In this document: piece by piece, positions 9,030 to 17,584 of the stretch
Numbering within the stretch: position 1 is the first letter of the stretch
How the letters are laid out: each line of letters opens with the position of its first letter
Origin: Bog-366 sp963722555
GTDB lineage: Bacteria; Acidobacteriota; Terriglobia; UBA7540
Length of the DNA: 64,000 nucleotides
Direction: 5' to 3'
NCBI GenBank assembly: GCA_963722555.1
Contig: CAVRNQ010000003.1
Location: 372,001-436,000, forward strand
Notes under the pieces: generated by a model
Told to the model about the DNA's origin: nothing
What the model saw: the letters and a program-made list of their open reading frames with translations, nothing else
The model's database searches: none
Made by a program: the position numbers and the translations under genes

Positions 9030-10067
9030 TTGGTAAGCAGCAGGATGCCTCTCATGCGCACCTTCTTCGTGACAGTCCTCTTCGTGCTGCTCAACGTGCC
9101 GGCGCATGCTGCCAACGTATTGGATGTCTATTGTATCGACGTGGAAGGCGGGCAAGCCACGCTCTTCCTCACGCCGGCCGGCAAATCCTTGTTGGTGGAT
9201 ACGGGCTGGGCGGACTTCGACGGCCGCGACGCCGACCGCATCGCTGCGGTCGCCAAGACGGCGGGCGTTACGCGCCTTGATTACGTGCTGATCACGCACT
9301 ACCACCTGGATCATGTGGGGGGAGTGCCCCAGCTTGCCGAGCGCCTGCCGGTCGGCACGTATGTTGACCACGGGCACAGCGTCGAGACGAATCCGGAAGG
9401 TACCGAGCTTTTCCACGCTTACGTCCAGGTAAGAGATCGGGCCTCCCACTTGATTGTGAGGGCGGGCGACCGGATTCCCGTCGAGGGAATGGACGTGCGA
9501 GTCGTGGCCTCAACCGGCCAGGGGATTGCGCGGCCGCTCGCGGGAGCCGGTGACCCGAACCCTCTCTGTGCGAGCACCAAATCTCGCGCTGTTGATCCTT
9601 CTGAAAACGCGCAGTCGATTGGCATCCTGATTCAATTTGGCCAGTTTCGCATGATTGACCTGGGCGACCTGACCTGGAACAAGGAATTGCAGTTGGTTTG
9701 CCCCAGCAACCTGCTCGGACGGGTGGACGTTTACCTGTCCACACACCATGGGTTGGATGAGTCGAACTCTCCCGCCATTGTGCATGCACTCAGGCCGCGC
9801 GTGGCCATTATCAACAACGGCTCGACCAAAGGCGGCTCGCCGGAAGCCTTGCAGACGATTCGCACCTCTCCCGGCCTGGAGGACATCTGGCAGTTGCACT
9901 ACGCCCGGGACGCAGGCAAAGAAAACAACGCGCCGGAGCCTTTCATCGTGAATATGGACCAGGAAAGCCGCGTGAGCTGGATCAAGCTCGAGGCCCAGGC
10001 CGATGGGCAGTTCACTGTGACCAATAGCCGCAACTGGAAAACGAAGACCTACTTACCACGACCGTAA
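9030..10067 (+). CDS. Secreted metallo-beta-lactamase-fold hydrolase (ComEC/Rec2-like MBL)
   Basis: A 345-residue protein. GGAGG at 9019-9023 lies 6 bp before TTG 9030; ATG 9045 or 9054 are alternatives. The N-terminus is a signal peptide (MRTFFVTVLFVLLNVPAHAAN). The MBL fold follows: DVEGGQATLFLTP, LLVDTGW, the metal motif HYHLDH (HxHxDH, about residues 89-94), a later conserved Asp (MIDLGDLTWN) and a histidine strand (YLSTHHGLDES). These are the ComEC-type MBL signatures, without the ComEC membrane channel, so it acts in the periplasm or outside. The substrate is unknown; a phosphodiesterase or nuclease-type activity is possible. Confidence 0.8.
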   Translation: MVSSRMPLMRTFFVTVLFVLLNVPAHAANVLDVYCIDVEGGQATLFLTPAGKSLLVDTGWADFDGRDADRIAAVAKTAGVTRLDYVLITHYHLDHVGGVPQLAERLPVGTYVDHGHSVETNPEGTELFHAYVQVRDRASHLIVRAGDRIPVEGMDVRVVASTGQGIARPLAGAGDPNPLCASTKSRAVDPSENAQSIGILIQFGQFRMIDLGDLTWNKELQLVCPSNLLGRVDVYLSTHHGLDESNSPAIVHALRPRVAIINNGSTKGGSPEALQTIRTSPGLEDIWQLHYARDAGKENNAPEPFIVNMDQESRVSWIKLEAQADGQFTVTNSRNWKTKTYLPRP

Positions 10068-10423
10068 CCTGGCCCCCCACAACCGGCAAAGGCAATTCAA
10101 AAGGCAAAAGCAAACCTCAACCCGAATTCGTCAGCTCAATCCCACTAAGAAAGACTGACCAGGATTCCCAAGCGCATTGCGGCAGAGGGGAGCGAGGCCT
10201 GGCGCGGCGGCAAGAAACGCGGGGGAACGCCCGGCACGCCCCCTCCCCGCAGGTTTTTCCTTCCCTGGGGGGACTTATTAGAACACCGAGGCTTAGGTTC
10301 GGAGTTAATAGGTGGTCCCTGATCCCTTGGTAACTGAGCGCAATTCTTCGCATGACGGCAATGCAGCCTTACGGAAACCTGCAAACAGGGGCTGCGGTGC
10401 CTCGGACGGCAGAAGTGACCTCG
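10068..10423. other. Intergenic stretch without a recognisable gene
   Basis: Between the MBL gene and the transposase there is about 350 bp of GC-rich sequence with purine-rich runs. No coding frame with family resemblance, tRNA or clear terminator was seen. It may contain the left flank of the insertion sequence. Confidence 0.4.
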
Positions 10424-10471
10424 CCGAGATTTTTCACCCGTTGGGTGCGCAATTGCTGTGAGATCGCTCCT

Positions 10472-11905
10472 ATGCGCAAACAGACCAAGCCTTCGCCTAC
10501 CGAGTCGCCCATGCTGTTCGAAATTGATCCCCAGCCCATCGAAGAAACCCTGACGGCGCTGGGGGGAATCCCTCTGGTGGTCCAGGCCTTTCGCTCCTTG
10601 GGGCTGCCCCAGAGTGTGAAGGAGCACGTGGGCGTGAAGGAGCGGGAACGCGGCTACGATGAAGCGACGTTGGTCGAGAGCTTTGTCCTTCTCAACGCCG
10701 TCGGGGGCGAATGCCCGGAGGATTTTAAGCGCCTGCGCGAAGACCCCGGTCTGGCGGAGATGATCGGACACGCACTGCCCTCGCCCGCTGCGGCGCTGCA
10801 GTTTTTGTATGCCTTTCACGCGGAGGAGAAGATCGAGGAAGCCCAGCAGCGACGTTTGCCCGAGCAGATCGCCTACATCCCGGACGAGACGCGGCCGCTG
10901 GAGGGGTTGGGACGAGTGAACCGGGATTTGGTCCAGCGCTGCGGGGAGCGCTGTCCCGACCAGCGCATCGCCACGGTGGATCAGGACGCCACGATTATCG
11001 AGAGCCACAAGCAGCAAGCCTTGCCCACCTATGAAGGGGTGCGGGGCTATCAGCCCATGCTGGCGGTGTGGGCGGAGACCGGTCTGGTGCTGGCGGACCA
11101 GTTTCGTGATGGCAATGTGCCGGCGCAGATGGAGCCGCTGGAAGTCGCGCAGCGGGCCTATGCCGCCCTGCCGAGCACGGTGACGGAGTATTACTACCGG
11201 GGCGATTCGGCCTGTCACGAAAGCCACTTGGTGAATTGGTTGCGCGATGAGCAACGGGAAGGCGGGCCGCGCGGGCGAATCGGCTTCGCCATCAGCGCGC
11301 GGATGAGCGAGGCCTTGCACGCGGCGATTCAGGCGGTGCCGGAAGCCGCGTGGGCTCCTTACGGCGAGCCTCATCCCGCCGAGACGCGGGAGTGCGCCGA
11401 GGTGCCCTTCGTGCCGGGGGAGAAAACGGAGAAGAAGGACGCGCCACCTCTCCGCTACGTCGCCATCCGCATTCGCAAGCAGCAGGGGGAACTTTTCGAG
11501 GATGGCAGCCGGGTGCGGCATTTCGCGGTGTTGTCGAACCTGTGGGAGTGGAAGGCCGCGCGCTTGATCGAGTGGCACCGCGAAAAGGCCGGCACCATCG
11601 AGTTGGTGCATGACGTGATCAAGAACGAGTTGGGCGGCGGGGTGCTGCCCTCGAAATATTTCGGAGCCAACGCCGCCTGGCTGCGCTTGGCGGTGATCGC
11701 CCACAACGTCCTGGCCGCGCTGAAGCGGCTGGCCCTGCCGCCCGAGCTGTTGACGGCCCGCCCGAAGCGTTTGCGCTTCCTGATCTTCAACACGCCGGGA
11801 CGGCTGGTACATCACGCCCGGAGACTGCTCCTGCGGCTGGCCGCCCTGGCCCAGTGGATTGCCACCTACCGCCAGGGCCTGCAGTTGCTGCCGCTGCCGA
11901 GTTGA
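10472..11905 (+). CDS. IS1380-family transposase
   Basis: The open frame begins at 10352, but ATG 10472 (MRKQTKPSP) is the likely start, giving 477 residues, the usual size for this family. DDE-type features are visible: first Asp in VDQDATIIESHKQQALPTYEG, second Asp in YYYRGDSACHES, and a late Glu in GTIELVHDVIKNELGGG. The last part (AAWLRLAVIAHNVLAALKRLAL) matches the C-terminal helices of IS1380 transposases. A possible terminal repeat (CCGAGATTTTTCACC, near 10424-10438) resembles the ends of the second IS1380 element at 59720-61435, but I could not find the matching right end. The gene looks intact. It differs clearly from the second copy, so the two are separate acquisitions. Confidence 0.85.
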   Translation: MRKQTKPSPTESPMLFEIDPQPIEETLTALGGIPLVVQAFRSLGLPQSVKEHVGVKERERGYDEATLVESFVLLNAVGGECPEDFKRLREDPGLAEMIGHALPSPAAALQFLYAFHAEEKIEEAQQRRLPEQIAYIPDETRPLEGLGRVNRDLVQRCGERCPDQRIATVDQDATIIESHKQQALPTYEGVRGYQPMLAVWAETGLVLADQFRDGNVPAQMEPLEVAQRAYAALPSTVTEYYYRGDSACHESHLVNWLRDEQREGGPRGRIGFAISARMSEALHAAIQAVPEAAWAPYGEPHPAETRECAEVPFVPGEKTEKKDAPPLRYVAIRIRKQQGELFEDGSRVRHFAVLSNLWEWKAARLIEWHREKAGTIELVHDVIKNELGGGVLPSKYFGANAAWLRLAVIAHNVLAALKRLALPPELLTARPKRLRFLIFNTPGRLVHHARRLLLRLAALAQWIATYRQGLQLLPLPS

Positions 11906-12159
11906 ACCCGCCGGCGCCAAAAGGTTGCAGTTATCGAAGGATTTACAAACCACTTTTTCCCATCCCACGATCTCAGTATATTATTTTGTCTTCGGGTAAC
12001 TACTCATAGTGAATATACCATTTTAGAATCCATCAGTGCGCCGCCCAAACCATGCCTACGGCATTTGCCTTCACACCGACTACCACCGGACTTGCCCCAA
12101 ATCCCATCCGCTCAACTGCTCCACCGCCTTATCGACGGATTAGGGGTGGTCACTGACTA
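11906..12159. other. AT-richer non-coding stretch after the transposase
   Basis: About 250 bp between the transposase stop and the promoter of the polysaccharide locus. It includes a locally AT-rich patch (around 11970-12030) unlike its GC-rich surroundings. No gene was seen. Confidence 0.4.
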
Positions 12160-12187
12160 TTGACAACCGAGGGGGGGGACTTATACT
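12160..12187 (+). promoter_or_regulatory. Near-consensus sigma-70 type promoter for the polysaccharide locus
   Basis: TTGACA (12160-12165) and TATACT (12182-12187) are separated by 16 bp. The -35 box is perfect and the -10 box has one mismatch. The spacer contains a run of eight G residues. Transcription would start near 12194, leaving a leader of about 340 nt before the Wza-like gene at 12531. The position at the head of the locus supports a real role. Confidence 0.55.
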
Positions 12188-12456
12188 TCCGGACGGCTCA
12201 TTTTGTCTGGGTAAATCGGTGGACCGCTCTAACAGCGTCGGTTCCTTTCCGCGGCATACGAGCAGTTTGCCGCTCGTGTTTGAGTAAGCCAGTGCCCGCG
12301 AAGACACAGGGTGTCATTTATCTTCACACCAGCTGCGCACAACGGCGGTTTGACAGCACAAAGCTGACAAGGGCAAGTTCATTATTCTCTTGCCGGGTGT
12401 GTGGGGCGACGCTTTTCGGGGGAACGGCGGGAAGCAGCGGCGAGGTGAAAGGACGT

Positions 12457-12483
12457 CCGGGTTCCTCCGAGAGGTGAACCCGG
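12457..12483 (+). promoter_or_regulatory. Strong hairpin in the leader of the polysaccharide operon
   Basis: An 8-bp perfect stem (CCGGGTTC with GAACCCGG) encloses a further CTC/GAG pairing. It lies about 47 nt before the start codon of the Wza-like gene. There is no U-tract, so it is not a simple terminator; it could affect translation or mRNA stability. Confidence 0.35.
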
Positions 12484-12530
12484 TGGTCTTGCAGGTTGCC
12501 GGGAACCGGGGCGGGGAAGAGGTAGGGCCT

Positions 12531-13634
12531 ATGGTCAGGGAACTGGGGGAGTTTCGAAAGCTCCGCATCGCCCTGAGGTTGGGCGGGTGGGGGCTGGCGG
12601 TTTGTCTCGGCGCCGGGTGGATCTCCGTGCAGGCGCAAGAAGCACCCGTCGCGGCCGCCGTGGAGTCAGTCACCACGGCGAAAGACAGCGCCGTCGCCGC
12701 GAAGCCGGCTGCGGCGCCCGGGCACGAAGCGGGGGATTACACGGTGAGTCCGGAAGACCTCGTGGACGTCTTTGTCATGGATGTGCCGGAAGTTACGCGG
12801 ACCTACCGCATCAGCTCCAATGGATTTCTGACCTTGCCCTTACTTCCGGAGCCCATTGCCGCGGCCGGGCTGCCCCTGAACCAGTTGTCGCGCCTGATTG
12901 CCGCCAAATTCCGCGAAGCCGGCATGCTCAACAACGCGCAGGTGACGGTTTCGCTGCGGGAGACAAGGTTGCATTCGGTGATCATCTCCGGGTCGGTGCG
13001 GCGCCCGCAAGCGTACCCAGTTTACGGCCCCACCAAGCTTCTTGACCTCCTGACCCAGGCGGGGGGGCTTGCCGACGATGCCGGCAATGAGGCGATCGTC
13101 ACGCGGGGCCAGACGGGGCTGCAATCGGCAGGAGAGGAAGGCAATCCCGCTGCGGAAGCGGATCCCACCCCCAAGGAACAGACTTTCACTCTCGATATCA
13201 AGAAGCTTGTGGAGACGGGCGAGGACAAGACGAACATCCTTCTCTATCCTGGTGACCGGGTCACGGTGCAGCGGGCAGCGCTTATCTATATTCTCGGCGC
13301 CGTCAGCCGTCCGGGGGGATACGCACTGCGAGATCCCCGCGAGCAAGTTACGGTGCTCAAGGCCCTGGCGATGGCGGGAGATACAACTGCCGTTGCCAAG
13401 AAGAAGCACATTACCGTTCTGCGCAAGGATCCGGCGGCTCCGGAGGGAAAGCGTCAGGAGATTGCCGTGAATCTCAAAGCCATGCTGACTGGCCAGATAG
13501 CCGACTTGAAGCTGCAGTCCGACGATATCCTCTATGTGCCGGAAAGTAGCGGACTCAAGGCCATGCGTCAGGCCCTGGGAACGGGCATTGGGGCCGGTAC
13601 GGCGCTCGCCACCGGTCTGCTTATCTATCACTGA
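12531..13634 (+). CDS. Polysaccharide export outer-membrane protein (Wza-like)
   Basis: ATG 12531, with a purine-rich ribosome site (ggaagagg), gives 367 residues. Residues 1-36 are a signal peptide (LRLGGWGLAVCLGAGWISVQAQ). A Poly_export domain follows (DYTVSPEDLVDVFVMDVPEV, GFLTLPLLPEPIAAAGL), then SLBB domains (IISGSVRRPQAYPVYGPTKLLDLLTQAGG and IYILGAVSRPGGYALRDP). The C-terminus is hydrophobic (GTGIGAGTALATGLLIY), a possible outer-membrane helix. No lipobox Cys is evident, unlike E. coli Wza. It should form the export channel for the polymer. The Wzz/BY-kinase partner follows 57 bp later. Confidence 0.88.
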   Translation: MVRELGEFRKLRIALRLGGWGLAVCLGAGWISVQAQEAPVAAAVESVTTAKDSAVAAKPAAAPGHEAGDYTVSPEDLVDVFVMDVPEVTRTYRISSNGFLTLPLLPEPIAAAGLPLNQLSRLIAAKFREAGMLNNAQVTVSLRETRLHSVIISGSVRRPQAYPVYGPTKLLDLLTQAGGLADDAGNEAIVTRGQTGLQSAGEEGNPAAEADPTPKEQTFTLDIKKLVETGEDKTNILLYPGDRVTVQRAALIYILGAVSRPGGYALRDPREQVTVLKALAMAGDTTAVAKKKHITVLRKDPAAPEGKRQEIAVNLKAMLTGQIADLKLQSDDILYVPESSGLKAMRQALGTGIGAGTALATGLLIYH

Positions 13635-13691
13635 GGTGTGCCGCCGGGCAGGGTCCGCACCGGCGCGGGCCATAGCAGGGGGAGTTTGAAC

Positions 13692-15998
13692 GTGGCTGAT
13701 AACGAGTCTCTAACGCCCATTGAACGTGCCTATCCACAACGAGTCGGCGGTCTCATGCCGACGACCCTCGAGTGGGAGGCGCAAGGGGCGGAAGCCCACT
13801 TCACCTTGAGCACCTTCTGGCACGTGGTGGTGAAGCGGGCGTGGATGATCGCGGCCGTCACCTTGATCGTGTCGGTGCTGACCTCCATCTACACCTACCG
13901 GATGAAGCCCATCTACCGGGCCATGGCGACCATTGAAGTGGAAAGCGACTACCCCCAGTTGCAGTCCATCAACGATCTTTATCACCAAGCCTCCAATGAT
14001 GACTATCTCTTCCTCGCCACCCAGACGCAGGTCATGCAAAGTGATAATCTGGCCTGGACGACCATGGAGCAATTGGGGCTCGACAGCCGGCAAGAATCGT
14101 CGGCCCCTCGGAGCACCCGGGGGCAATCCGCAGCGCAGGTGGCGGCGGCCCAGAAGGCCGCCCGCGTTGAGAGTTTCAAAGCGGGACTCAAGGTGGAGCC
14201 GCTCAAGGAGAGCCGCATCCTGGAGGTAACCTACGAGGACAGCAATCCCGAACTCGCAGCGCGAATCATCAACGCGCTGGTCAACAATTACACCGAGTTC
14301 AATTTCCGATCCCGGTATGACTTCACCCGCCAGGCGTCGAGCTGGATGGAGCAGCAATTAGATGACTTGCGGAAGAAGGTTGAAAAATCCCAGCAGGCTT
14401 TGGTCGATTACGAGCGTCAGAACCTCATTATCAACGTGGGGGACAAAGGGACCATTACGGATCAAAGGCTCCAGGACTTGAGCCGTGACTATACCGTGGC
14501 CGAGAGTGACCGGGTGCAGAAGGAATCTCTTTACGAACTCGTCAAATCCAATGAAGGGCAGATCGGGGTCATTGTCCAGAACTCGATGCTGGAGCACCTG
14601 GAAGAGAAGTACAGCGACCTGAAGGCCAGCTATTCCGATGCGCAAACCCAGTACGGGCCGAACTTTCCCAAGCTCGTTCGCCTGCGCGACCAGCTCAATG
14701 AGATGCAAGGCCAGATGGAAAGGGTGCGGAAGCAAGCGATTCAGAAGGTGCGCAATGATTACCTGGCGGCGGTCGGCCGGGAGAACCTTCTGGCTACGGC
14801 CATGGCGAAACAGAAGGTCGAGGTCAGCCAGCAGAATCAGCGCATGATTGAACACAATATCCTGAAGCGTGAATTCGAGACGAACCAGCAGCTTTACGAG
14901 AACCTCCTGCAGCGCTTGAAGGACGCCACCATTTCTGCGGGCTTGCACGCCACGAACATCCACGTGATTGATCAGGCGTCCCCGCCCACCACTCCCGTCC
15001 GCCCGAACAAGCCGCGCAATATTCTGGCCGGCCTGTTGGTGGGTTTGATTCTTGGGGTGACCATGGCCTTTGTGCACGAAGCTTTGGACAGCTCCGTGCG
15101 CTCCACGGATGAAGCGGAAAGGCTCACCAATGCCCCGGCGTTGGCCGTTATTCCTGCCGACCGGGATACTTACCGGCGAAAGCAATTACCTGCCAATCGC
15201 ACCGAAGCCCCAGCCGGGCCTTCCGGGTTGGGACTGGCGGTGCTGAAGAGGCCGTCTTCGCCCCTGGCGGAATCGTTCCGGAGCCTGCGCACTTCCGTCA
15301 TGCTCTCCACCGCTCCTCGCCCGCCTCAAACCCTGCTCGTGACCAGTCCGCAGGTGGGCGAGGGGAAGACCTCCACGGCAACGAACCTGGCGATATCCTT
15401 CGCCCAACGGGGAGGTCCCATTCTGATCATTGATGCGGACCTGCGACGGCCTTCGGTCGCGAGAACCCTGGGGATCTCCAACGAAAAGGGGCTCAGCAGT
15501 TTCCTGACGGGTGCGCACACCCTGGATGAAGTTCTGATTCAATACGAAGGTGTTCCGAATCTCTGGGTCCTGCCGGCCGGCCCGCGGCCTCCGGACCCGG
15601 CGGAACTTCTCTCCTCCCATATGATGACGGCGACTCTGGAGGGGCTGCTGAAGCGTTTCACACAGATTGTCATCGATTCTCCACCGGTTCTGCTGGTAAC
15701 CGATGGGGTGGTGCTTTCGGCGCTGGTGGACGGAGTCATTCTGGTGGTGGCCAGCGGAGTGACGGCGCGCGGCGCGCTGGCCCGGGCGCGGAGGGTCCTC
15801 GACAACGCGGGAGCCAGGGTTCTGGGCATCGTGCTCAACAAGGTTGACATGCGTTTCGATACTTATTACGGGTCCTATTACGGATCTTATTACGGCCCCT
15901 ACTCCGAGTCCTATTATGATGAGATGACGGTGTCGAACCCCGCCCACTCGTCCGCAGGCGGCCGCTCCAGGTCCAAGGATTCGTCCCGCAGAGCATGA
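13692..15998 (+). CDS. Wzz/Wzc-like polysaccharide co-polymerase with BY-type tyrosine kinase domain
   Basis: GTG 13692, preceded by GGGGGAG, gives 768 residues; the frame is open from 13638. A Wzz domain lies between two membrane helices (about 50-68 and 440-460) with a long periplasmic coiled coil. A cytoplasmic BY-kinase follows: Walker A (GEGKTSTATNLA, about 555), Walker A' (ILIIDADLRRPS, about 580) and Walker B (IVIDSPPVLLVTD, about 660). The tail (about 724-742) is very tyrosine rich, with repeated YYGS and YYGP units, the usual autophosphorylation cluster. It controls chain length and export together with the Wza-like protein. Confidence 0.93.
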   Translation: MADNESLTPIERAYPQRVGGLMPTTLEWEAQGAEAHFTLSTFWHVVVKRAWMIAAVTLIVSVLTSIYTYRMKPIYRAMATIEVESDYPQLQSINDLYHQASNDDYLFLATQTQVMQSDNLAWTTMEQLGLDSRQESSAPRSTRGQSAAQVAAAQKAARVESFKAGLKVEPLKESRILEVTYEDSNPELAARIINALVNNYTEFNFRSRYDFTRQASSWMEQQLDDLRKKVEKSQQALVDYERQNLIINVGDKGTITDQRLQDLSRDYTVAESDRVQKESLYELVKSNEGQIGVIVQNSMLEHLEEKYSDLKASYSDAQTQYGPNFPKLVRLRDQLNEMQGQMERVRKQAIQKVRNDYLAAVGRENLLATAMAKQKVEVSQQNQRMIEHNILKREFETNQQLYENLLQRLKDATISAGLHATNIHVIDQASPPTTPVRPNKPRNILAGLLVGLILGVTMAFVHEALDSSVRSTDEAERLTNAPALAVIPADRDTYRRKQLPANRTEAPAGPSGLGLAVLKRPSSPLAESFRSLRTSVMLSTAPRPPQTLLVTSPQVGEGKTSTATNLAISFAQRGGPILIIDADLRRPSVARTLGISNEKGLSSFLTGAHTLDEVLIQYEGVPNLWVLPAGPRPPDPAELLSSHMMTATLEGLLKRFTQIVIDSPPVLLVTDGVVLSALVDGVILVVASGVTARGALARARRVLDNAGARVLGIVLNKVDMRFDTYYGSYYGSYYGPYSESYYDEMTVSNPAHSSAGGRSRSKDSSRRA

Positions 15999-16105
15999 GC
16001 GGTCTTTGCCAGGAGGGCGGGCGGGATGGATAGGCCGCCTGAGAGGGAGCGCCGGCGGGGGCCTCACCTGGTTCGCCCATCGTTTGCTCCAGGATCATTC
16101 TCGTC

Positions 16106-17497
16106 ATGAGTGAAATCCCGAACCCTGACCTTCCCGGCGGGAGGCCTGCCCTCCCACGCCAATCCCGGCCCGTTCTGGAATGGTCGCTCCGCCCGCGCTG
16201 GCGGGCGATCGTTTTTGTAACCTTGCTGCTGGCCTCCGGCATTCCGCTGATCTACGAAACCGTGCGCATCGCCCTCGCCAGCGCCCCCGAGGATTCCATT
16301 TCCATTCCGGCCGTCCAAGCCGGACTCACCCATGACCCGGCAAACCCTGTTTTATTGCATCAACTCGGGTTGCTTTATTCCTCCTCCCCCACCGGATTGG
16401 ATCTGACGGAGGCGCTCAAAGACCTGCGGCAGGCGGTTGCCCTGAACCCTAGGCATTGGGACTATTGGGCCGACCTCGCGGCGACCTGCGATACCGTGGG
16501 AGACACCCCCTGTTCCGACGAGGCCTTCGAACGGGCGCGGTCCCTCAATCCCCGGGAACCGCGTTTGCAGTGGATCATTGGCAATCATTACTTTTTGACC
16601 GACCGACTGGAAAAGGGCTTCCCCTATTTCCGCAAACTCCTGGAGGTGCGCCCGGGGTATCTTGGCCCTACGTTCCGCTTGTGCTTGCGGGCCACGGGGG
16701 ATCCCCAGCAGGTCTATCGCGAAGTTGTGCCCCAAGGAGAAGATCCCACTCTGAGGTTTGCTTTCCTCACTTTTTTGAGCGCGACGGGAGATCTGGACGG
16801 CACGATGCGGATCTGGCAGCAGATGATTGCCGGACCGGAGCGGCCCGTGGACTTGTCCTCCGTGAAAATCTTCCTGGATTTTCTCCTTGACCACAATCAG
16901 ATTTCGAGCGCCCGCACCGTCTGGGACGACCTCGCACGGATGGGCCTGGTGGCCCAGGACGCTTCAGCCGAGCCTGGGAATCTGATTTATAACGGAGGCT
17001 TCGAGCATCTCCCTCTCAACACCGGATTCGACTGGCGTTATAACGAAGGGTCGGATTTGCTGTTCGATTTCTCTGACCCTTATGCCTACAAAGGGTCGAA
17101 GTGCCTCAGGATAGAGTTTCCCGTGGGCCGCGACCAGGATTATATTTTGTTCGGTCAGGTGGTTTCGGTGATGCCGAATACCCGCTATCAACTGAATGCC
17201 TACGTACGATCGGAAGGCCTCACGTCGGACAGCGGTCCCCGTTGGCGGGTAGTCTTTGGGGGCTGTGCGAATTGCTTGGTCCCCACCAGCGAGCAGACGC
17301 TGGGGACGACCAAGTGGCACCCCGTTGACGTGACCTTCACCACTCCCCCCGAGACCCAGGCCGTGCGAATTTCCTTCTGGCGGCCTCCCGGACGACTTAC
17401 CCCGCGTGACATCTCCGGGGTGGTCTGGGTGGATGAGGTTAGTCTGCGAGCAGTGGAAATCCCCGGGCCAGGTAAGGCCCGTGACGGGTCCCGGTAA
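16106..17497 (+). CDS. Membrane-anchored TPR protein with C-terminal jelly-roll (CBM-like) domain
   Basis: A 463-residue protein from ATG 16106. One membrane helix (AIVFVTLLLASGIPLIYETV, about 33-52) is followed by tetratricopeptide-type repeats (NPVLLHQLGLLYSSSPTGLDL, HWDYWADLAATCDTVGDTPCSDEAFERARSLNP). From about residue 290 there is a beta-rich domain (NLIYNGGFEHLPLNTGFDWR, GSKCLRIEF, NTRYQLNAYVRSEGL, VRISFWRPPGR, VVWVDEVSLR) like carbohydrate-binding CBM_4_9 modules. It is probably periplasmic and may bind the nascent polysaccharide or scaffold the export machinery. The role is inferred from location only; no named family was recognised for the whole protein. Confidence 0.6.
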   Translation: MSEIPNPDLPGGRPALPRQSRPVLEWSLRPRWRAIVFVTLLLASGIPLIYETVRIALASAPEDSISIPAVQAGLTHDPANPVLLHQLGLLYSSSPTGLDLTEALKDLRQAVALNPRHWDYWADLAATCDTVGDTPCSDEAFERARSLNPREPRLQWIIGNHYFLTDRLEKGFPYFRKLLEVRPGYLGPTFRLCLRATGDPQQVYREVVPQGEDPTLRFAFLTFLSATGDLDGTMRIWQQMIAGPERPVDLSSVKIFLDFLLDHNQISSARTVWDDLARMGLVAQDASAEPGNLIYNGGFEHLPLNTGFDWRYNEGSDLLFDFSDPYAYKGSKCLRIEFPVGRDQDYILFGQVVSVMPNTRYQLNAYVRSEGLTSDSGPRWRVVFGGCANCLVPTSEQTLGTTKWHPVDVTFTTPPETQAVRISFWRPPGRLTPRDISGVVWVDEVSLRAVEIPGPGKARDGSR

Positions 17498-17584
17498 CCA
17501 TGTTCTACCTTGTTGACATCTTCCGTGCTTCACGCCCGCCTCTCCGGGCCTGCGGGGCGAGGGGGAGTTGGGGCGCGCTTCCAG

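Noticed and set aside
10145..11968. Long minus-strand open frame opposite the transposase
   Set aside because: It lies antisense to an intact IS1380 transposase; its composition is that of a reversed GC-rich gene (high Arg/His/Gln) with no family resemblance.
12160..12477. Open frame of 105 residues before the Wza-like gene
   Set aside because: It starts inside the promoter, has no ribosome site and no recognisable family. The long leader explanation fits better.
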